From Gammaproteobacteria bacterium (GTDB lineage Bacteria > Pseudomonadota > Gammaproteobacteria > HK1): DNA of 7,657 bases. The notes beneath the pieces are model-generated. The model was not told the origin of the DNA, did not search any database, and saw only the letters and a program-made list of their open reading frames with translations. Location of the stretch: positions 1 through 7,657 of the forward strand of contig JAGRHX010000269.1 of the NCBI GenBank assembly GCA_020444775.1, given 5' to 3'. The translations under genes and the position numbers were made by a program. The first letter of the stretch is position 1, and every line of letters starts with the position of its first letter. Shown one piece after another: positions 1 to 7,037 of the stretch.

Positions 1-1
1 C

Positions 2-337
2 GCGCGCAAGGTGATGTTCGTCAAGCACGCCGCGGCCTACGTGGTGATGCCCGGTGGCTTCGGCACCCTGGACGAGCTGGCCGAGATCCTGACCCTGGTG
101 CAGACCGGCAAGTCGCCACGCATACCCATCCTGCTGGTGGACAGCACGTTCTGGAGCGGTCTGGTCGATTGGCTACGGGCCAGCATGGCCGCACAGGGCA
201 CCATCGATCCGGATGATCTGGACCTGTTCAGCGTTGTGGACAAACCGGAGCAGGTATTGGAAGCTATCTTCGCTCATTATGAAGGACGTGGCTTCGAGCC
301 CTCCCGCGCCGAGCGCGAAAAACTGCTACAGCTCTAG
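2..337 (+). CDS. LOG-family (TIGR00730-type) nucleotide 5'-monophosphate phosphoribohydrolase, 3' part only
   Basis: This is the C-terminal 111 residues of a LOG/lysine-decarboxylase-like Rossmann protein; the 5' end lies outside the window and the frame is open to the left edge. The family signature PGGFGTLDE is visible around residues 17-25, followed by the usual helix EILTLVQTG and a strand IPILLVDS. Members cleave the N-glycosidic bond of nucleoside 5'-monophosphates (cytokinin-type activation in some bacteria and plants), and the PGGxGTxxE segment forms the phosphate/ribose site. In-frame GTG (11) and ATG (14) lie inside the conserved RKVMFVKHA run, so they are not the true start. The gene ends in TAG. 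It lies 97 bp before the DUF2782 gene on the same strand. The family is secure; the exact substrate in this organism is not known. Confidence 0.9.
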   Translation, partial: ARKVMFVKHAAAYVVMPGGFGTLDELAEILTLVQTGKSPRIPILLVDSTFWSGLVDWLRASMAAQGTIDPDDLDLFSVVDKPEQVLEAIFAHYEGRGFEPSRAEREKLLQL

Positions 338-383
338 GTCAAGCTGTGGCCCGAGCTCCGGCCCAACGTCGAGACATCCCCGA

Positions 384-439
384 CGCGCCACAGGCGCACC
401 AGACCCATGCCCGCGCCACAGGCGCGCGAGACCCATGCC
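384..439. repeat. 28-bp imperfect tandem duplication, two units, before the DUF2782 start
   Basis: Two head-to-tail 28-bp units (384-411 and 412-439) match at 26 of 28 positions, differing only at unit positions 15 and 17. Each contains a small inverted repeat, GCGCC-ACA-GGCGC, and an ACCCATGCC segment, so each offers an ATG (407 and 435). The two ATGs are in different frames because 28 is not a multiple of 3; only the second reads into the DUF2782 protein. A third partial echo (CGCGA, then ATGCCC at 450) follows. The array fills most of the gap between the LOG gene and the DUF2782 gene. Confidence 0.85.
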
Positions 440-848
440 CGCGATACTCATGCCCATCCAATCCAAGGCCCGCCGCTCGTCGCGCGGGCGCCTGCCCCGG
501 ACCCTGGCGTCGCTGCTGCTACTCGGCGTGGCCCTGGGCGGGCTCAGCCGAACCGTCGCGGGCCAGGGCAGCGAGTTGCTGCCGGTCCCCGAGCCTCCGC
601 CGATACCGGAACGCGTGCGCAGCGGTGAGGCCATCGACCCGGACATCCAGATTCGGGATGCACGTCGCGGCGACGACGTCATCACCGAGTACCGGGTGGA
701 CGGTCGTCTACGTGCGGTCAAGATCACACCGCGTGTGGGCCCCCCGTACTATCTGTACGACGTCGACGGTGACGGTCGCCTGGAACGCCGGTCCGATCAG
801 TTCGATCCCAACCTGGTCATTCCACACTGGGTCATCTTTCGCTGGTAG
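435..848 (+). CDS. DUF2782 domain protein, exported
   Basis: A 137-residue protein with an N-terminal export signal: basic residues (KARRSSRGR, about 11-19), a hydrophobic stretch (about 24-37, LASLLLLGVALGGL) and a likely cleavage region near TVAG (40-43). A Pro-rich linker (LLPVPEPPPIPER) follows, then the DUF2782 core: ITEYRVDGR (83-91), KITPRVGPPYYLYD (96-109), an acidic DVDGDG turn (109-114) and the terminal IPHWVIFRW. The family is short, of unknown function and typical of Gammaproteobacteria, where it usually sits beside thrB, as here. The start is uncertain: ATG 435 lies in the second repeat unit and ATG 450 would give 132 residues; neither has a convincing ribosome binding site. The family call is from remembered sequence. 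The calcium-loop resemblance of DVDGDG is only a resemblance. Confidence 0.8.
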   Translation: MPAILMPIQSKARRSSRGRLPRTLASLLLLGVALGGLSRTVAGQGSELLPVPEPPPIPERVRSGEAIDPDIQIRDARRGDDVITEYRVDGRLRAVKITPRVGPPYYLYDVDGDGRLERRSDQFDPNLVIPHWVIFRW

Positions 849-996
849 CGCCAGCGTTCGCGGTCGACTGACCCCACCGTCACCCGGGCGGCAGGGGCGT
901 CGGTGGCCCGTAGCGCACGCCGAGCGCATTGGATTCGCGTCACACCCGTCACGCCCGTCTGCCAACGGCGCGACAGTGGGTCGCCCTGGATACCCA

Positions 997-1018
997 CCGC
1001 CGGCGAGCTGCCCGGCGG
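997..1018. repeat. Hairpin in the thrB leader
   Basis: A perfect 7-bp inverted repeat (CCGCCGG, 997-1003, and CCGGCGG, 1012-1018) with an 8-nt loop ends 20 nt before the thrB start codon. No T-run follows (TTCTCGATT), so it is not a standard intrinsic terminator; it may only reflect high GC. The rest of the 190-bp gap between the DUF2782 gene and thrB shows no gene, and I could not pick out a convincing promoter in it. Confidence 0.35.
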
Positions 1019-1038
1019 TTCTCGATTGAAGCCTGGAC

Positions 1039-2043
1039 ATGTCGGTATTCACACGTGTAGACCGCGCTCAGCTCGAGCGATTCCTGCAGCGCTTCGACGT
1101 CGGCGAGCTGGTCGCCTTCAAGGGCATCAGCGAAGGCATCGAGAACACCAACTATTTCGTCACCACCACCGGTGGCGAGTTCGTCCTGACCCTGATAGAG
1201 CAGTGGCCGGCCGACGAGGTACCGTTCTTCCTGGATTTGATGGCCTGGCTGTCGGCACGTGGCTTCCCCTCGGCGCGACCGATGGCGGCGCGTGACGGCA
1301 GCCTCATGCAATCGCTGAACGAACGCCCCACGGCGCTGGTGGAGCGCCTCGCCGGAGAAAGCACCGAGGAGCCGACCGGCGCCGACTGCGAGGCGGTCGG
1401 CTCGGTGTTGGCGCAACTGCATCGGGCCGCCGAAGGATTTCCGCAGGAACGCTGGGATCGACGTGGCATGGCCTGGCGCAAGCAGACCGCGGCCCGACTC
1501 GACCCGGTGCTCGAGGCCTGCGACCACAGCCTGTTGACCGACGAGATCGCTTTCCAATGTCGGCACGACTTCTCGGACCTGCCGCGCGGTGTGATCCACG
1601 CCGACCTGTTCCCGGACAACGTGCTGTTCAAGAACGGTGTGATCACCGGCGTCATCGATTTTTATTACGCCTGCACGGATCTGCTGGTGTACGACGTCGC
1701 GGTGACGGTCAACCAGTGGTGCAGCAGGGCCGACGGCAGCCTCGAACCGAGCCGGGCGCGCCGATTGCTGCATGCCTATAACGCTGGCCGGCCGCTGCTG
1801 GCCCGCGAGCGTGACGCCTGGATAGCGATGCTACGCTACGCGGCGCTACGCTACTGGCTGTCCCGACTCAAGGACAAGCTGTTCCCGAAACAGGGGCATC
1901 TCACCACCATCAAGGATCCCGACGAGCTACGCGTGATTCTCACCGCGCGGCGCGCCGGTCAGGCGGAGCTGCTGGCGCTGTGGGACGAGGTGGTCTCCGC
2001 CGGTCCGGCGGCGGCCATCGAATCGGCCATCGAATCGGGGTGA
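1039..2043 (+). CDS. thrB: Homoserine kinase, ThrB type II (APH-fold)
   Basis: This 334-residue cytoplasmic enzyme is likely to phosphorylate homoserine with ATP (EC 2.7.1.39), the step before threonine synthase. It belongs to the aminoglycoside phosphotransferase-like fold rather than the GHMP kinases. The N-terminus MSVFTRVDRAQLERFL and GISEGIENTNYFV (29-41) are characteristic of the proteobacterial type, the latter being the glycine-rich nucleotide-loop region. The catalytic loop HADLFPDN spans 187-194 (catalytic Asp189, Asn194), and the metal-binding IDF is at 206-208 (Asp207), followed by YYACTDLLVYDVA. Full length for the family (about 315-335). The ATG start has only a weak ribosome binding site. 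The upstream DUF2782 gene supports the assignment over a generic phosphotransferase. The next gene starts 4 nt after the stop, so the two are probably co-transcribed. Confidence 0.92.
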   Translation: MSVFTRVDRAQLERFLQRFDVGELVAFKGISEGIENTNYFVTTTGGEFVLTLIEQWPADEVPFFLDLMAWLSARGFPSARPMAARDGSLMQSLNERPTALVERLAGESTEEPTGADCEAVGSVLAQLHRAAEGFPQERWDRRGMAWRKQTAARLDPVLEACDHSLLTDEIAFQCRHDFSDLPRGVIHADLFPDNVLFKNGVITGVIDFYYACTDLLVYDVAVTVNQWCSRADGSLEPSRARRLLHAYNAGRPLLARERDAWIAMLRYAALRYWLSRLKDKLFPKQGHLTTIKDPDELRVILTARRAGQAELLALWDEVVSAGPAAAIESAIESG

Positions 2044-2047
2044 GCGT

Positions 2048-2749
2048 ATGTACAATCCGAAGTATTTTCGCGAGACCGAGCACAGCCGGCTGCTGGCCGT
2101 CATCGAGCAAGCACCGCTCGCCACGCTTGTCAGCGTCGACCCCGAACAGGTGGCCGAGGATACCGGCAAGGCATTGATGATCTCACATCTGCCGCTGATC
2201 GCAGAGCCGGTGGCGGGGGATGAGGAAGCGGGGCAGGGCCGCCCGCCACGGCTGCTCGGGCATCTGGCCAAGGCCAATCCGCACGCCCGTCTGCTGCAGC
2301 GTCACGCCCCGGTGCTGGCCATCTTCCACGGCCCGAACGGCTATGTCTCGCCGTCCTGGTATCCCGGCAAGCTGACCCATGGTCGGGTCGTGCCGACCTG
2401 GAACTACGCGGTCGTGCATGCGCACTGTCGGGCCTACTTGAGCGACGACCCCGGTGTGCTGCGCGCGCATCTGGAGCAGCTGACCGACAGCCACGAGGCA
2501 GCCCTGTCCGGCGCCTGGCGGGTCAGTGACGCGCCCGCGGACTTCATTGACGCACAGCTGGGCGAGATTCACGCGCTGACCCTGGAGGTCGATCGACTGG
2601 TCGGCAAGTTCAAGCTCAGCCAGAACCGCGACCAGACCGACCGCCAGGGGGTGCTGCGTGGGTTGAGTGAACGTGGCCCACGCCAGGCAGAGCTGGTCGA
2701 GCTCATGCAGGCAGTAGCAGCACGGTCCCCAGCCCCAGAAAAGCCATGA
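2048..2749 (+). CDS. PaiB-like FMN-binding protein (FMN-binding negative transcriptional regulator family)
   Basis: A 233-residue protein of the PaiB family, a split-barrel flavin-binding fold. Characteristic segments are MYNPKYF at the N-terminus, ISHLPL (45-50), GHLAKANP (71-78), IFHGPNGYVSPSWY (92-105), VPTWNYAVVHAHC (115-127) and KFKLSQNR (187-194), all in family order. Bacillus subtilis PaiB was described as a repressor of sporulation and protease genes; many homologues are uncharacterised and may be FMN- or haem-binding enzymes, so a DNA-binding role here is not shown. The ATG at 2048 follows a GGGGTGAG ribosome binding site that overlaps the thrB stop, indicating translational coupling. 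The last 47 bp overlap the 3' end of mgtE on the opposite strand; those codons (the last 15 residues and the stop) lie beyond the conserved core. Confidence 0.9.
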   Translation: MYNPKYFRETEHSRLLAVIEQAPLATLVSVDPEQVAEDTGKALMISHLPLIAEPVAGDEEAGQGRPPRLLGHLAKANPHARLLQRHAPVLAIFHGPNGYVSPSWYPGKLTHGRVVPTWNYAVVHAHCRAYLSDDPGVLRAHLEQLTDSHEAALSGAWRVSDAPADFIDAQLGEIHALTLEVDRLVGKFKLSQNRDQTDRQGVLRGLSERGPRQAELVELMQAVAARSPAPEKP

Positions 2750-4070
2750 ATCCGATGACGTCGGTGACGGTGGTCAACAACACGCCACCGGCCAGGGCCG
2801 GATCGACACCGAGCTGCTTGAGGCTGAGCGGGATGATCGCGCCGGCTACCGCCGCGACCACGAGATTGACGATGATGGCGCAACCGCCGACCAGACCGAT
2901 CGCGGGATCGGCGAACCACAGGCCCGCGACCAGCGCCACCACCAGGGCCCAGATGACGCTGCTGACGATACCCACGCGCAGCTCCTTCATCAGCAGGTCA
3001 CGGGCATTGTTGGAACCGACCTGACCGAGGGCCAGACCACGCGTCACCACGGTCAGCGTCTGACTACCGGCAATCCCGCCCATCGACGCAACCACCGGCA
3101 TCAGGATCGCCAGCGCCACGACCTGCTGCAGGGTCGCTTCGAACAGGCCGATGACCCATGAGGCCAGCAGCGCCGTCGCGAGATTCACGCCCAGCCAGGG
3201 CGTACGCCGGCGGGCCGTGGAGATCACCGATTCGAACAGGTCACGCCCCTCTTCCAGACCGGCCATGTGCATCATCGAGCGCTCGGCCTGTTTCTCGATC
3301 TGGTCGACCACGTCATCGATCGTGATCCGACCGAGCAGCTTGCCTTCGTCATCGACCACCGGGGCCGAGATGAAGTCGCGCTGCTCGAACACCGTCACCA
3401 CGTCGCTGACCGGTGCCCTGGCATTCAGCCCCGGGAACAGCTCCATATGGTCCTCGACCTTGCTGTCCTCGTCGGCGATCAGCAGCAGCGCCAGGCGTAG
3501 CACCCCGACCAGCCGGTTCTCCCTGTCCACCACCATCAGCCGGTTGGTGAGCACCGGTATCTCACCCCGCCAGCGCAGATAACGGACCACGGTGCCCAAG
3601 GTCACGTCCGGGCGGATGGTGATCACGTCGGTGTTCATCAGACCACCGGCGGTATCCTCGTCGTACTGCAGGACCTGTTCGATGCGCTGGCGGTTCTGCG
3701 CGTCCAGCGCCTGCAGCACCTCCTCGATGAAGGGCTCGGGCAGGTCCTGCAGCATGTCGGCGGCATCGTCCGGGTCGACATCGCTGGCGACCGCCGCCAC
3801 CTCCACCGGCTGCATCTGTTCCAGACGCGCGGTACGCACGCCGCTCTCGACCTCGGCCAGCACCTCGGCGTAGCGTTCCGGGGCAAGCTGTTCCCAGATG
3901 CGTTCGCGCGGCTCCAGTGGCAGCGATTCGAGCAGGTCCGCGATCTCGGCCGGATGCAGTTCGCCCAGCGCCGACCTGACGCGCTCGAAGTCCTCGTCGT
4001 ACAGCGCGTCGATCGTCACCTGAACGAGACCACGCTCAGGTGTGGATTCCTGGTTTCTCGCTTCGCTCAC
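2703..4070 (-). CDS. mgtE: Magnesium channel/transporter MgtE
   Basis: A 455-residue MgtE with the complete family layout: the cytoplasmic superhelical N domain (about 30-135), a CBS pair (about 140-260, with AGGLMNTDVI at 141-150 and DEGKLLGRITIDDVVD at 241-256), a connecting helix and a five-helix membrane domain (about 290-455). MgtE is a homodimeric Mg2+ channel gated by Mg2+ binding to the N and CBS domains. The pore-motif region reads MPVVASMGGIAGSQT (324-338), and Asp437 in TTVTDVIGF matches the selectivity aspartate. The start is GTG, with GGGCAGGCGA just upstream; there is no ATG before residue 86, inside the N domain. It follows ptsI on the same strand after 206 bp, a common gammaproteobacterial order. 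Its 3' end overlaps the convergent PaiB-like gene by 47 bp. Confidence 0.95.
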   Translation of the reverse strand: MSEARNQESTPERGLVQVTIDALYDEDFERVRSALGELHPAEIADLLESLPLEPRERIWEQLAPERYAEVLAEVESGVRTARLEQMQPVEVAAVASDVDPDDAADMLQDLPEPFIEEVLQALDAQNRQRIEQVLQYDEDTAGGLMNTDVITIRPDVTLGTVVRYLRWRGEIPVLTNRLMVVDRENRLVGVLRLALLLIADEDSKVEDHMELFPGLNARAPVSDVVTVFEQRDFISAPVVDDEGKLLGRITIDDVVDQIEKQAERSMMHMAGLEEGRDLFESVISTARRRTPWLGVNLATALLASWVIGLFEATLQQVVALAILMPVVASMGGIAGSQTLTVVTRGLALGQVGSNNARDLLMKELRVGIVSSVIWALVVALVAGLWFADPAIGLVGGCAIIVNLVVAAVAGAIIPLSLKQLGVDPALAGGVLLTTVTDVIGFMAFLGLGTVLLLPA

Positions 4071-4276
4071 GAATCGCCTGCCCGCTCTTGTTGCACTGCA
4101 AATAGTCTAACAGCCCGCAAACGGGCATCCCCGGGCGTCCATGCGCGATGACACTCGCGATCGACGATGCTGGCTGGTGATGACGGCTGGCGCCAAGTCG
4201 ACTCGGGCTTGCAGGTCCACCGCCGCGCGAACATCGAGGGCGGATGGTGCGGTTGGAATCGAACGTGTGTCGAGGC
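4071..4276 (-). other. ptsI-mgtE intergenic region with two small hairpins
   Basis: 206 bp without a gene. A 6-bp stem (CGAGGC-TTGA-GCCTCG on the minus strand, 4286-4271) places the ptsI stop codon in its loop. A second hairpin, GCCCG-TTTG-CGGGC (4126-4113), is followed on the minus strand by TGTTAGACTATTT. This could be a weak terminator for ptsI or contain an extended -10-like element (TGTTAGACT) for mgtE. No good -35 matches, so neither reading is firm. mgtE may have its own transcript, as its Mg2+ role would suggest. Confidence 0.3.
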
Positions 4277-6013
4277 TCAAGCCTCGAGCCGCTCGTTGAG
4301 CTCGTCGAGCAGGGCCTCGCGGCGTTCGTTGTTGACCGCCCGCATCAGGCGCTGGGTGATGCGCTTGGCGGTGCCGATGTGGCTCTCGCTGATCACCTGC
4401 TTGACCTCGAGCAGGGAGTTCGGCTGCACGCTGAACTCCTTCAGCCCCAGGCCCAGCAACAGCCGGGTATACCGGCAGTCACCGGCCATCTCGCCACACA
4501 TGGCCACCGGGATACCGGCGCGCTGCCCGGCGCGAATCGTCATCTGGATGAGACGCAACACACCCGGATGCATCGGGTCGTACAGATAGTTGACCTCGTC
4601 GTCGCCGCGGTCGATGGCGATGGTGTACTGGATGAGGTCGTTGGTGCCGATCGAGAGGAAATCCAGCTGACGGGCGAAGATGTCCGCGCAGACCGCCGCC
4701 GCGGGCACCTCGATCATGGCGCCGATCGGCATCGACGTATCGAAGGACAGACCTTCCTGCTGCAGCTCTCGCCTGCACTCCTCGACCACCTGCATGACCT
4801 GGGCGAGCTCCTGCAGAGTCGAAACCATCGGGATCATCATACGCACCGGACCCAAGGCCGAGACCCGCAGGATTGCCCGCAGCTGCGGCTTGAACAGCGT
4901 GTGCTCGCGCAGGCACAGACGCACCGCGCGCAGCCCCAACGCCGGATTCGCGCTGGTTGGCGCCCCGGGTCGCCCACCGTCGACCTGCTTGTCGGCGCCC
5001 AGGTCCAGGGTGCGGATGGTGACCACGCGCCCGGCCATGCCCAGCACCAGGTCGCGGTAGGCCAGGAACTGTTCGTCCTCGGTGGGCAGCTCGCGGCGCT
5101 GCAGGAACAGGAACTCGGTGCGGTACAGCCCCACGCCATCGGCGCCTCGCGCCAAACACGTTTCCACCTCGTAAGGAAACTCGATATTGGCCGTTAGTTG
5201 GATTCGCACGCCATCGGCCGTCTCAGCCGGCAGGTCGCGCAGCGTAGCCAAATGCCGAGCGGTCGAGCGTTGTGTTTCCAGCGTCGCTTGATAGCGCTCC
5301 AAGGTTTCCTTGTCGGGCCGAACGATTACCTTTCCCTGTTCGCCATCGACGATCACGATATCGCCGCCCGACACGTCGGCCAAAAAGCAGCCCGTGCCGA
5401 CCACCGCCGGGATCTCCTGCCCCTTGGCCACGATCGCCGTGTGGCTGCTCGCGCCGCCGACTTCCGTCACGATCGCTCGGACGAATTGCCGATCCAATTT
5501 GGCCGTTTCGCTGGGCGTCAGGTTCTTGGCCAAGATGACTGCCGGCGAGCTGAGATTCATCAGATGCTCGCGCTGTCGACCGGCCAAACCGCGGAGCAAG
5601 CCTTTCTCTAAATCGAACAGATCGTGGCTCCGCTCCGCCAGATACTGGCTGTCGAGCTGCTGGAACACCTTGGCGTAGCGACGCAACGTGCTGCTGACGG
5701 CATATTCGGCCGAGTAGTGCCGGTCGCGAATCAGCGACTCCAATTCCTTACGCAGCTTCGGATCGCGAAGCATCTGAAGATGGGCGGCGAAGATCGCACC
5801 GTACTGCTCGCCCAGCTTGATCGTGACGGCGTCGCGGTCGCGCGTCATCTCGTCTTCGACCACGTTCATTGCCCGATGCAGCCGTTGCACTTCGCGTTCG
5901 ACGGTATCGCGCATGACGAAGTGGCGAGGGATACGAATATCCTCGTTACCCACAATCAACGCTTCTCCGATGGCGACACCGGGAGAAGCCGCGATACCTT
6001 GCAGAACCTGCAT
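4277..6013 (-). CDS. ptsI: PTS Enzyme I (PEP-protein phosphotransferase), apparent two-lineage hybrid
   Basis: A 578-residue cytoplasmic Enzyme I that takes phosphate from PEP and passes it to HPr. Order: EI N-terminal domain (about 1-125), phosphohistidine domain with GGASSHTAIVAKG (187-198, His191) and PEP-binding barrel (about 250-545) with GLYRTEF (295-301, Arg298), TIRTLDLGADK (332-342, Arg334), IGTNDLIQY (455-463) and AMCGEMAGD (504-512, Cys506). Length and catalytic residues are complete. The start is ATG 6013, giving MQVLQGIAASPG; TTG 6016 is possible because a GAAGG lies 8 nt before it (11 nt before the ATG). ptsH ends 51 bp upstream. Codons and protein style change near residue 285-293: the N-terminal half resembles planctomycete EI, the C-terminal half gammaproteobacterial EI. 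The frame is intact, so it could encode a working enzyme if the joint is real. Confidence 0.93.
   Translation of the reverse strand: MQVLQGIAASPGVAIGEALIVGNEDIRIPRHFVMRDTVEREVQRLHRAMNVVEDEMTRDRDAVTIKLGEQYGAIFAAHLQMLRDPKLRKELESLIRDRHYSAEYAVSSTLRRYAKVFQQLDSQYLAERSHDLFDLEKGLLRGLAGRQREHLMNLSSPAVILAKNLTPSETAKLDRQFVRAIVTEVGGASSHTAIVAKGQEIPAVVGTGCFLADVSGGDIVIVDGEQGKVIVRPDKETLERYQATLETQRSTARHLATLRDLPAETADGVRIQLTANIEFPYEVETCLARGADGVGLYRTEFLFLQRRELPTEDEQFLAYRDLVLGMAGRVVTIRTLDLGADKQVDGGRPGAPTSANPALGLRAVRLCLREHTLFKPQLRAILRVSALGPVRMMIPMVSTLQELAQVMQVVEECRRELQQEGLSFDTSMPIGAMIEVPAAAVCADIFARQLDFLSIGTNDLIQYTIAIDRGDDEVNYLYDPMHPGVLRLIQMTIRAGQRAGIPVAMCGEMAGDCRYTRLLLGLGLKEFSVQPNSLLEVKQVISESHIGTAKRITQRLMRAVNNERREALLDELNERLEA
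5130..5165. other. Composition and lineage breakpoint inside ptsI
   Basis: Across about 36 bp the sequence style changes. Hand counts of 60-base rows give 42/60 GC for 5041-5100, 41/60 for 5101-5160 and 32/60 for 5161-5220. On the coding strand, codons before the joint include TGT, TTG, TAC, GTG, GAA and TCG; after it there is a long run dominated by CTG, GAG, CGC, GCC and ACC. The protein at the joint is the near-universal GADGVGLYRTEF stretch, where unrelated ptsI genes share enough nucleotides to be merged or recombined. The exact crossover cannot be placed within the conserved bases. Confidence 0.65.
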
Positions 6014-6064
6014 CAATGAATCGGCCTTCGCCTTTGAAATGGTTTGTGGACCAACTCGGGGTCG

Positions 6065-6361
6065 CTATTCTTCCTCGCTGCTGCCCTCCTTGCGGAACTT
6101 GCGAGCGAACATTTCGGCGATCACGCGGACCGCTTCGTCGGCGTCGGGGCCCGTGGCTCGGATCGTCAGTTCCGTGCCGCATTCGGCGCCAAGCGTCAGC
6201 ACCGACAGAATGCTTTTTCCGTCGACCGCTTCGTTGCCCTTAATCACTTCCACTTCGCAAGCGTATCGGCCGGCAGCTTCAACCAGCATGTGCGCGGGGC
6301 GCGCGTGCAGGCCTTGCCGATTAAGAACCGTCACGCCGCAGGTGGCTGTCGGGTGGGACAT
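6065..6361 (-). CDS. ptsH: HPr family phosphocarrier protein
   Basis: A 98-residue HPr, the small cytoplasmic carrier between Enzyme I and EIIA. The active-site loop is GLHARPA (17-23) with phospho-acceptor His19, and Arg21 and Pro22 in their usual places. The regulatory-serine segment is DGKSILSVLTLGA (47-59) with Ser50 in the position of Ser46 of other HPrs. The C-terminus has an acidic, Ser-rich tail (KEGSSEEE) beyond the usual ~88 residues. I chose ATG 6361, which gives the normal HPr N-terminus and has GGAAAG 6 nt upstream. An ATG at 6439 is in frame, but its extra 26 residues resemble no HPr. It lies 124 bp after ptsN and 51 bp before ptsI, all in one direction. Ser50 would suit HPr kinase control, but no hprK is present in the window. 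Confidence 0.93.
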   Translation of the reverse strand: MSHPTATCGVTVLNRQGLHARPAHMLVEAAGRYACEVEVIKGNEAVDGKSILSVLTLGAECGTELTIRATGPDADEAVRVIAEMFARKFRKEGSSEEE

Positions 6362-6485
6362 CCCGGGCTTTCCACAAGAGATTAAGAGCTGTGCGAATTC
6401 GCCATCGGCGGTCGATGCGCGGCATTCACATACCCACATCCCGCGCCGAAAAGGCGTCTACCGAAGAGCGAATGCCCGTCGGTGA

Positions 6486-6962
6486 TTACGAGCCGAATTG
6501 GTTATTATCCGCCTCGTCCAACAACGTCTGGATGTCTTGCGGGGATTTCGATTGCTTTAGGAATCGGCAGAACGTGTCATTGCGAAGCCGGCGGGAGATG
6601 TTCTCCAACGCTCGCAAGTGATCGCCGGGCCGATCGGGAGGAGAGATCAACAGAAAGAAGAGATGTACTTTCTCGCCATCCAGGCTGTTGAAGTCGACCC
6701 CGTCGGCACACACGCCGACGGTGCCCACCAAGCGATCCGCGCTGGGATGCTTCGAGTGCGGAACGGCCACGCCGCGTCCGATGCCCGTGCTTCCCAATTC
6801 TTCGCGTTGCATGATCGCGTTGACGATATCGTCCTTGTCTTCGTCCTTGATAGCTCCGGCGTCAACCAACGAGGTGACAAGCTCGCGAATCGCGCTGGGC
6901 TTGTCATCGGCCGTTAGTTCGGCCTTGATGGCTCCGTTGCAGATAAAATCGGAGAATTTCAT
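6486..6962 (-). CDS. ptsN: PTS EIIA domain protein, PtsN/fructose-type
   Basis: A 158-residue single-domain EIIA of the PtsN (EIIA-Ntr)/fructose family. The active-site motif is ELGSTGIGRGVAVPHSKHPS (55-74), with His69 as the phospho-acceptor; FFLLISPPDRPGDHLRALENISRRLR (102-127) and the C-terminal FCRFLKQ complete the domain. It receives phosphate from HPr. With no EIIB or EIIC nearby, its role is probably regulatory rather than in sugar transport. The residue pattern matches what I recall of Pirellulales EIIA proteins beginning MKFxDFI. The start is ATG 6962: AAGGA lies 6 nt upstream, in the loop of a small hairpin. A TTG 30 bases further out is in frame but is passed over because the family begins at MKF. 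It follows hpf by 75 bp on the same strand. Confidence 0.92.
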   Translation of the reverse strand: MKFSDFICNGAIKAELTADDKPSAIRELVTSLVDAGAIKDEDKDDIVNAIMQREELGSTGIGRGVAVPHSKHPSADRLVGTVGVCADGVDFNSLDGEKVHLFFLLISPPDRPGDHLRALENISRRLRNDTFCRFLKQSKSPQDIQTLLDEADNNQFGS

Positions 6963-6963
6963 A

Positions 6964-6978
6964 GTTGATCCTTTCAAC
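6964..6978 (-). promoter_or_regulatory. Ribosome binding site of ptsN displayed in a hairpin loop
   Basis: On the minus strand the 15 nt before the start read GTTGA-AAGGA-TCAAC: a perfect 5-bp stem whose entire 5-nt loop is the Shine-Dalgarno AAGGA. It ends one base before the ATG. The arrangement is directly visible; any effect on translation is inference, as a 5-bp AT-containing stem is weak. Confidence 0.5.
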
Positions 6979-7037
6979 GAACGTACGCTCAACCGCTACG
7001 GGAGCGTCGCGGCGCGCGGCAGCGGCGCGTGAAAAAG

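Noticed and set aside
949..1773. Long open frame antisense to thrB (274 codons)
   Set aside because: A shadow of a GC-rich gene with a clear kinase family; the antisense translation has low complexity and no recognisable domain.
4113..4126. GCCCG-CAAA-CGGGC hairpin as a firm terminator between ptsI and mgtE
   Set aside because: The stem is only 5 bp and no T-run follows on the minus strand; kept only as part of a low-confidence intergenic description.
4244..5197. Long plus-strand open frame antisense to ptsI (317 codons)
   Set aside because: It lies entirely opposite conserved ptsI catalytic codons, and its His/Gln/Arg-rich translation is typical of an antisense GC-rich frame. It stops close to the composition breakpoint simply because GC falls there.
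6362..6439. N-terminal extension of HPr from the ATG at 6439
   Set aside because: The added 26 residues are unlike any HPr, while ATG 6361 gives the standard N-terminus and a nearby GGAAAG.
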